Below are positions 1 through 3,439 of a stretch of 6,212 nucleotides of DNA, one piece after another. The position numbers and the translations under genes are program-made. This DNA is from Phycisphaerae bacterium (lineage in GTDB: Bacteria > Planctomycetota > Phycisphaerae > Sedimentisphaerales > Anaerobacaceae). Position 1 is the stretch's first letter; each line of letters opens with the position of its first letter. The notes beneath the pieces were generated by a model. The model did no database searches. It saw only the letters and a program-made list of their open reading frames with translations, and was not told where the DNA came from. Location: positions 1-6,212 of the forward strand of contig JAUWBX010000141.1 in assembly GCA_030609625.1 (NCBI GenBank), in the 5' to 3' direction.

Positions 1-2
1 AC

Positions 3-206
3 TTATTGCATATCGAACAGCTTGACATAGATGATAAGGAACCCATCCGTCTGGAGCAGGAGGCTTTTCTGCGGGCGGTTATGGACAGGGAGTTTACGCC
101 TGAGGTTAGTGTTGAAGAGGGTCTTGCCGCACTGCAATGTGCCCAGAAGATTCTGGCATCGGTCAAAAAACACAAATGGCATGAAAGAATAGATTATAAC
201 ACTTAA
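3..206 (+). CDS. Gfo/Idh/MocA-type oxidoreductase, C-terminal fragment (5' end outside window)
   Basis: The reading frame is open from the first base of the window and ends at TAA 204-206. It gives about 67 residues that form only the tail of a longer protein; the TTG at position 6 is simply an internal leucine codon. The stretch with E-P-I-R-L-E-Q-E-A-F-L, then V-S-V-E-E-G-L-A-A-L and A-Q-K-I-L-A-S resembles the C-terminal helices of NAD(P)-dependent sugar or inositol dehydrogenases of the Gfo/Idh/MocA family. There an 'E-x-F-L-x-A-V' helix is followed by 'S-x-E-E-G-L-x-A-L-x-x-A'. The Rossmann fold and catalytic residues are outside the window, so the substrate cannot be inferred. The stop codon straddles the left end of the MITE-like element: the T and A belong to the old gene and the last A to the element. 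The family call rests on pattern memory of a short tail. Confidence 0.6.
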   Translation, partial: LLHIEQLDIDDKEPIRLEQEAFLRAVMDREFTPEVSVEEGLAALQCAQKILASVKKHKWHERIDYNT

Positions 207-225
207 AAACTATCTCAAAACTGTC

Positions 226-246
226 ACCCTGAGCGAAGCGAAGGGT
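226..246 (+). repeat. Left REP-like hairpin inside the MITE-like element
   Basis: ACCCT (226-230) pairs with AGGGT (242-246). There are then two G-A/A-G juxtapositions (231/241 and 232/240), GC pairs 233-234 with 238-239, and a GAA loop. It is the inverted partner of 267-287. The outer-stem bases differ between the halves (CC/GG here, TT/AA there), yet each half keeps its own pairing. Confidence 0.55.
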
Positions 247-266
247 CTGACTGGTAGAAATAAGAG

Positions 267-287
267 ATTCTTCGCTGCGCTCAGAAT
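267..287 (-). repeat. Right REP-like hairpin inside the MITE-like element
   Basis: On the + strand ATTCT (267-271) pairs with AGAAT (283-287). Two mismatched positions and a GC/GC inner stem (274-275 with 279-280) follow, around a 3-nt loop. Read on the - strand it has the same GAGCG-x-AGCGA core as 226-246, with GCA instead of GAA in the loop. Confidence 0.55.
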
Positions 288-367
288 GACAAATTGTGTT
301 TTGAGATAGTTTCTTAGTGGAGGGCCTGTGAAAAAAATAAACGAAACATTTATAAGATTTTGACTTT

Positions 368-375
368 AAGAGGTG
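368..375 (+). promoter_or_regulatory. Ribosome binding site of the cyclophilin gene
   Basis: AAGAGGTG lies 6 nt before ATG 382. This spacing decides for ATG 382 rather than the in-frame GTG at 373, which overlaps the Shine-Dalgarno sequence itself. Confidence 0.65.
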
Positions 376-381
376 TACATT

Positions 382-984
382 ATGATTAGCAAGTCCTGGT
401 TTTGCGGATTGTTGACGGCTGTTGTTTTGGTTTGCGGCTGCGATGAGGAAATTAAAAAGACAAAAGTAGAAAGGAATATGGTGAAACTGGAAACAAGCAT
501 GGGTAATATCGTCATTGAGCTTAATGAGCAGGCTGCGCCTGTTACGGTGAAGAATTTCCTCGGATACGCGGAGGAAGGTTTCTATGATGGGACTATATTT
601 CATAGAGTCATACCGGGCTTTATGATACAAGGAGGGGGTTTCACAGCGGAAATGGGAAAAAAAGAAACGCGTGAGGCAATCGTTAATGAAGCTGAGAATG
701 GCTTGAAAAATGAGCGAGGTACTATCGCGATGGCTCGTGGAGGAGACCCTGACAGCGCAACCTGCCAGTTTTTCATTAACCACAGGGACAACGGGCCTCT
801 GAACTACGTTGAGAACGGCAATCCGGGATATGCGGTATTTGGTAAGGTAATCGAGGGAATGGACGTTGTGGATGCAATCGCATCAGTGGTGACAACGACG
901 CGGATGAATAAAGAGGGTATAGATATGGGAGACGTTCCAGTCGAACTTGTCGTGATAAAATCCGCAAGAGTTGTTTCGGAATGA
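382..984 (+). CDS. Cyclophilin-type peptidyl-prolyl cis-trans isomerase, predicted lipoprotein
   Basis: The product has 200 residues and should catalyse cis-trans isomerisation of X-Pro peptide bonds, assisting protein folding outside the cytoplasm. Residues 1-19 form a signal peptide with a hydrophobic core (6-19), followed by a lipobox-like V17-C18-G19-C20. Cys20 would be the lipidated N-terminus. Asp21 at +2 would favour inner-membrane retention if the E. coli Lol rule applies. The cyclophilin domain runs from about residue 34 to 198. The core active-site motif is F-H-R-V-I-P-G-F-M-I-Q-G-G (73-85), with R75 as the catalytic arginine and Q83. It is followed by M-A-R (117-119), D-S-A-T-C-Q-F-F-I (124-132) and Y-A-V-F-G-K-V-I-E-G-M-D-V-V (150-163). 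The size fits small bacterial PpiA/PpiB-like enzymes plus an anchor. It lies downstream of the oxidoreductase in the same direction, separated by the MITE-like element. The 30-bp gap to the convergent nfi shows no clear terminator hairpin. Family is certain; the lipoprotein call is likely. Confidence 0.93.
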   Translation: MISKSWFCGLLTAVVLVCGCDEEIKKTKVERNMVKLETSMGNIVIELNEQAAPVTVKNFLGYAEEGFYDGTIFHRVIPGFMIQGGGFTAEMGKKETREAIVNEAENGLKNERGTIAMARGGDPDSATCQFFINHRDNGPLNYVENGNPGYAVFGKVIEGMDVVDAIASVVTTTRMNKEGIDMGDVPVELVVIKSARVVSE

Positions 985-1014
985 GCTCAATGTGAAACTG
1001 CGGATTAGATGTCG

Positions 1015-1734
1015 TTAGGTTTTCAATTTTAGTTTGCTGACGAACTGGTGGGCGAGACGGGTAGGTTCCGGCAGGCGATATTTAACTGCGCAGGCGAGGG
1101 TGATTTTTATCGCATCTTTCAGCAGACATTTATTACCCACAGAGACGAAAACCGGCTTGACATTTGTGCGCGTTCTGACTACCGCGCCGATTGTTTCGTA
1201 TTGCGTATTGCGTATTGTGTATTGCGTGTCTGGTTTCATGCGTTTTTTGTCTTTCAATAAAGTATATGCACCTTTTTCAAGCGGAGGTTCTTCAAATCGG
1301 CCGATTAGTCTGCTTTTTGCACAGCCGATGGTTGGCTTATCGAAAAATAATCCCAGATGGGCTGCCATACCGAGTCGGCAAGGATGGGCTATGCCCTGAC
1401 CATCGATGATGAATAAATCCGGCTTAGTTTTGAGTTTTTCAACCGCGGCGATACAGACCGGAGCTTCGCGAAAAGAGAGCAGGCCGGGTATGTAGGGAAA
1501 GGTAACTTTTCGCCAAGCAGTTGTTGTTTCTACGAGGGCGAAATTCGGCAGCTTTAGCACTACAACGGCAGCAATGATTTTTTCGCCGTCTTTGCTGAAG
1601 GCGCAGTCGATACCAGCGATTAGTTTTGGCTGTTTTTTTAGTGGGACAAGTTGCACTTTTGAGGCGAGATTCTTCTGGCAGTCTCGCGCCTGTGAGTAAG
1701 ACAAATTCCAGCTATGTAAATCTTTTGTTTGCAT
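1015..1734 (-). CDS. nfi: Endonuclease V (deoxyinosine 3' endonuclease), with an in-frame repeat insertion
   Basis: The product has 239 residues. Endonuclease V cuts the second phosphodiester bond 3' of deoxyinosine, starting repair of deaminated adenine; some homologues cut inosine RNA. The hallmark motifs are present in order: A-G-I-D-C-A-F (40-46) with catalytic D43; P-Y-I-P-G-L-L-S-F-R-E (80-90) with the Y-I-P strand-separating wedge and catalytic E90; D-L-F-I-I-D-G-Q-G-I-A-H-P (106-118) with D111 and H117; and K140 in the following P-T-I-G-C-A-K. The C-terminal Y-R-L-P-E-P-T-R-x-A-H is also typical. Residues 169-181 come from a heptamer repeat and sit between L-L-K-D and I-G-A-V-V-R-T-R, where relatives have a short turn. 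Otherwise length and order match the family. Start ATG 1734 is 17 bp after the fic stop. No Shine-Dalgarno is seen, only an A-rich run, so translation may be coupled to fic or weak. All catalytic residues look intact. Confidence 0.95.
   Translation of the reverse strand: MQTKDLHSWNLSYSQARDCQKNLASKVQLVPLKKQPKLIAGIDCAFSKDGEKIIAAVVVLKLPNFALVETTTAWRKVTFPYIPGLLSFREAPVCIAAVEKLKTKPDLFIIDGQGIAHPCRLGMAAHLGLFFDKPTIGCAKSRLIGRFEEPPLEKGAYTLLKDKKRMKPDTQYTIRNTQYETIGAVVRTRTNVKPVFVSVGNKCLLKDAIKITLACAVKYRLPEPTRLAHQFVSKLKLKT
1194..1228. repeat. Heptamer tandem repeat (consensus TTGCGTA) inside nfi
   Basis: On the + strand the units are TTTCGTA (1194-1200), TTGCGTA (1201-1207), TTGCGTA (1208-1214), TTGTGTA (1215-1221) and TTGCGTG (1222-1228). 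The array is read through by nfi on the - strand as D-T-Q-Y-T-I-R-N-T-Q-Y-E-T. Three units equal seven codons, so a gain or loss of one or two units would shift the frame. The repeat is direct, without the spacers that a CRISPR array has. Confidence 0.85.
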
Positions 1735-1751
1735 TATTTTTTTTGCAACAA

Positions 1752-3086
1752 CTAAGCTAACTTCGCTAGTCTTTCTTCCAACTCATCTACCGGTGTAAAA
1801 TGCCACATTCTTCCTACTTTGTGACACTTGAGTAAGCCTCGCAGTTCTAAATCAAAAAGATCAAGTCGGCTTGTTTGATAGACAACGTTATGGCTTGTTT
1901 GATGTGATTTGATTGTATAGAGCTGGTGCGGGTGACGCAGAGCATGACTGATGAGCGCCCGTTGTCGATGGTTAAGTACGACAATTCCGCGTAGCTCTCT
2001 TTCGATTGTTTGCAATTTCTCAGTCTTACGTTTGATATATTCGTGAAGTTCCTTGATAGCTCGTCGAATCACATCAAGATGATAAATAATAAAGTATGTG
2101 AGATCATTATCGTCCGTCTCTGTATAGAGGAAAGCACGTCCGTATTTTGCAGGTGCCTTGCGAATAATCTGCGAAATCGAGATAAACTCAAAAAGCCAAA
2201 AACCATGGCGAAGCATTGACCAATAAAATAAAGCTCTGGCCGTTCTGCCGTTGCCATCAACAAAGGGATGGTCGTAAGCCAGCCAGAAGTGTAAAATGAT
2301 TGACCGAATTACGGGGTGGATAAAATACTTTGGTGCCTTACTATTGGCAAAATCACACATAGCAGCCATTCTTTTTTCGAGTTTGTCCGCTGGGGGCGGG
2401 TCATGGAAAACCTCATTATACATATCACTAACAACTCGCTTTTCATTGGCCGTTCGGAATCGTCCCGCTGCTGATGGTTCATCTAATGTTCCCTCTGTGA
2501 CCAGTCGGTGAATCTCAAAGACCAATTCTTTGGATAAAGGTTTGTCTTTGATTTTTCCGATCTGTTGCATGGTTCTGAAATTGTTAAGAATCATCCGTTC
2601 GCTTCTGTCACGGGGAGGGCGGCCGGTTTTAATCATCTCTTTTGCAACTCTTCGAGTTGTTGCTGCACCTTCGAGTTGACTTGACGTGATTGCTTCCTGG
2701 ATTAGCGAACTAACATAATATTGTTCTTTTGTGTCCGGATTTGTGATTTGCTCCGGCATTTGTATAAAACCACCAGCACCTTGGTCGATTTTGTGCAGCA
2801 TTTCGGGTATCGGGTCCACTTCAAGGTGTTGAAATGGTTGCCCTTTTTTGTCGTTCAGTGAGACCTGCTTTAAAAGATTACGACGTTGAATTTTCAAAGC
2901 TAACCACCATTGTTCGTGGGTAAGGTCTTTTGGGGGCGGATAATAAAGAAGTTTGTCCCAATGAAGGTACTTACCTTTCACCAAGGGTGCAAACCTTTCG
3001 CCGAAAATCTTGGGAATTAGCTCTTTATCGGCCTTAATTTGTTCCCAAATTATTTCAATACTAGGCGGATTTTTAGGCATTTTCAT
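1752..3086 (-). CDS. Fic-domain protein (probable AMPylating enzyme) with N-terminal inhibitory motif and C-terminal winged helix
   Basis: The product has 444 residues. Fic enzymes transfer AMP (sometimes another nucleotide moiety) from a nucleotide to a hydroxyl side chain of a target protein, and some also remove it. The catalytic motif H-P-F-V-D-G-N-G-R-T-A-R (273-284) matches HPFx(D/E)GNGRxxR fully, with H273 as the catalytic base. An upstream S-S-Q-L-E-G (135-140) matches the inhibitory (S/T)xxxE(G/N) helix. Its Glu139 would block productive ATP binding, making this a class II, self-inhibited Fic. Roughly residues 375-440 resemble a winged helix-turn-helix (V-V-Y-Q-T-S-R-L-D-L, then L-E-L-R-G-L-L and a basic wing), as in SoFic-like proteins. 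About 100 residues precede the Fic_N-like part, longer than usual for this family. The start at ATG 3084-3086 follows a good ribosome binding site; a second ATG lies two codons later. It is first in a probable fic-nfi transcription unit. No separate FicA-type antitoxin gene is present, in line with the built-in motif. The target is unknown. Confidence 0.92.
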   Translation of the reverse strand: MKMPKNPPSIEIIWEQIKADKELIPKIFGERFAPLVKGKYLHWDKLLYYPPPKDLTHEQWWLALKIQRRNLLKQVSLNDKKGQPFQHLEVDPIPEMLHKIDQGAGGFIQMPEQITNPDTKEQYYVSSLIQEAITSSQLEGAATTRRVAKEMIKTGRPPRDRSERMILNNFRTMQQIGKIKDKPLSKELVFEIHRLVTEGTLDEPSAAGRFRTANEKRVVSDMYNEVFHDPPPADKLEKRMAAMCDFANSKAPKYFIHPVIRSIILHFWLAYDHPFVDGNGRTARALFYWSMLRHGFWLFEFISISQIIRKAPAKYGRAFLYTETDDNDLTYFIIYHLDVIRRAIKELHEYIKRKTEKLQTIERELRGIVVLNHRQRALISHALRHPHQLYTIKSHQTSHNVVYQTSRLDLFDLELRGLLKCHKVGRMWHFTPVDELEERLAKLA

Positions 3087-3093
3087 TGTGCTA

Positions 3094-3101
3094 TCACCTT
3101 T
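3094..3101 (-). promoter_or_regulatory. Ribosome binding site of the fic gene
   Basis: Read on the - strand, AAAGGTGA ends 7 nt before the ATG at 3084-3086. The spacing supports this start rather than the ATG two codons further in. Confidence 0.65.
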
Positions 3102-3109
3102 AATACAAG

Positions 3110-3187
3110 TAGTTTATGTAAATACTAATTATATACTAATTTATTGGATTTTAGTATATAGGTAGGATAGTTTATGTCAAATACTAA
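3110..3187. repeat. Imperfect 19/20-bp direct repeat in the fic control region
   Basis: TAGTTTATGT-AAATACTAA at 3110-3128 recurs as TAGTTTATGTCAAATACTAA at 3168-3187, differing only by one inserted C. The left copy lies in the predicted fic leader. The right copy contains the -35 element, which in the left copy is degraded to TTTACA without a matching -10. The pair may reflect a local duplication of an operator or promoter segment. Confidence 0.6.
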
Positions 3188-3216
3188 ATTTAAATATTTT
3201 AGTATTAAATTAGTAT
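3122..3216. promoter_or_regulatory. Six-box operator-like cluster (ATACTAA / TTAGTAT)
   Basis: ATACTAA occurs at 3122-3128, 3133-3139 and 3181-3187, and its reverse complement TTAGTAT at 3151-3157, 3199-3205 and 3210-3216. Two pairs, 3133/3151 and 3181/3199, form inverted repeats with the same 11-bp spacer, which is typical of a dimeric DNA-binding protein. The second pair extends to 9-bp arms (3180-3188 and 3198-3206). Six hits of a 7-mer and its complement within 95 bp are more than composition seems to explain, although the segment is very AT-rich. The cluster covers the fic promoter and lies about 220 bp upstream of uvrA. The regulator is unknown; autoregulation through the Fic winged helix is one possibility. 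Confidence 0.5.
3153..3180 (-). promoter_or_regulatory. Sigma-70 type promoter for fic-nfi
   Basis: On the - strand a perfect -35 TTGACA (3175-3180) is separated by 16 bp from a -10 TATACT (3153-3158). Transcription would start near 3146 and give a leader of about 60 nt before the fic ATG. The -10 lies inside one arm of the ATACTAA/TTAGTAT inverted repeat, and the -35 directly touches the next box (3181-3187). A protein bound to these boxes would therefore compete with RNA polymerase. The match is by eye to the housekeeping consensus; no transcript data are available. Confidence 0.55.
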
Positions 3217-3223
3217 AAGGCTA

Positions 3224-3427
3224 ATGGTTAAAATTCCCTCCGATAATATATGGGTTGTCGTGGCCAGAGAATCCTATTTCTTATTACGTCCGAAAATAGA
3301 GTTGTTCGGCAACGGCTCAGCCCCCTTAAAATCGGCAATTAAAAGCATTTTACCTTTTTGTGGCATCTTGTTACAATTATTAGTTTGGATTGTTGCCGGA
3401 TTTTTGGCAGGAGTATGCTTAGAGTAA
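3224..3427 (+). CDS. Doubtful 67-codon ORF with a C-terminal hydrophobic segment
   Basis: An ATG at 3224 opens a frame to TAA 3425-3427, ending 12 bp before the uvrA start in the same direction. The predicted peptide has a mixed first 42 residues and a hydrophobic stretch (about 44-65: I-L-P-F-C-G-I-L-L-Q-L-L-V-W-I-V-A-G) that could be one membrane helix. I do not recognise it. The only Shine-Dalgarno-like sequence is AAGG just 3 nt before the ATG, which is too close. The ORF starts right at the end of the box cluster. It may be a chance reading frame in the uvrA leader or a small membrane protein; the sequence alone does not decide. Confidence 0.25.
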   Translation: MVKIPSDNIWVVVARESYFLLRPKIELFGNGSAPLKSAIKSILPFCGILLQLLVWIVAGFLAGVCLE

Positions 3428-3439
3428 TAAGAGCGTAAA

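Larger units (their letters stand above)
206..312. mobile_element. MITE-like element with 15-bp terminal inverted repeats and CTTA flanks
   Basis: The perfect inverted arms are 207-221 (AAACTATCTCAAAAC) and 298-312 (GTTTTGAGATAGTTT). Both outer edges are followed by CTTA (202-205 and 313-316), which looks like a 4-bp target-site duplication. Inside the arms lies a second pair of inverted 27-bp units, 222-248 and 265-291, each starting TGTCA and ending TCT when read inward. No protein is encoded, so if mobile it must be moved by a transposase elsewhere. The inner unit, of the type TGTCA-YY-CTGAGCG, is to my recollection a widespread dispersed repeat in environmental bacterial genomes, often seen as spurious S-E-R-S-E-E-S peptides. 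The element fills most of the spacer between the oxidoreductase and the cyclophilin gene. Confidence 0.65.

Noticed and set aside
163..783. 206-codon ORF on the - strand across the MITE-like element and the cyclophilin gene
   Set aside because: It is antisense to the clear cyclophilin domain. Its S-E-R-S-E-E-S stretch is the usual spurious translation of the hairpin repeat.
985..1014. Terminator between the convergent cyclophilin and nfi genes
   Set aside because: The 30-bp gap has no stable hairpin followed by a T run on either strand.
1034..1409. Three overlapping + strand ORFs opposite nfi
   Set aside because: They owe their length to the stop-free heptamer array and have no family features, while nfi has all endonuclease V motifs on the other strand.
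1752..3086. Fic toxin-antitoxin pair
   Set aside because: No small FicA-like gene lies next to it, and the inhibitory S-x-x-x-E-G motif is inside the same protein, so it fits a self-regulated Fic.
3087..3439. Classical LexA box upstream of uvrA
   Set aside because: No CTGT-N8-ACAG and no convincing Gram-positive-type GAAC-N4-GTTC was found; only the ATACTAA boxes of unknown partner are present.
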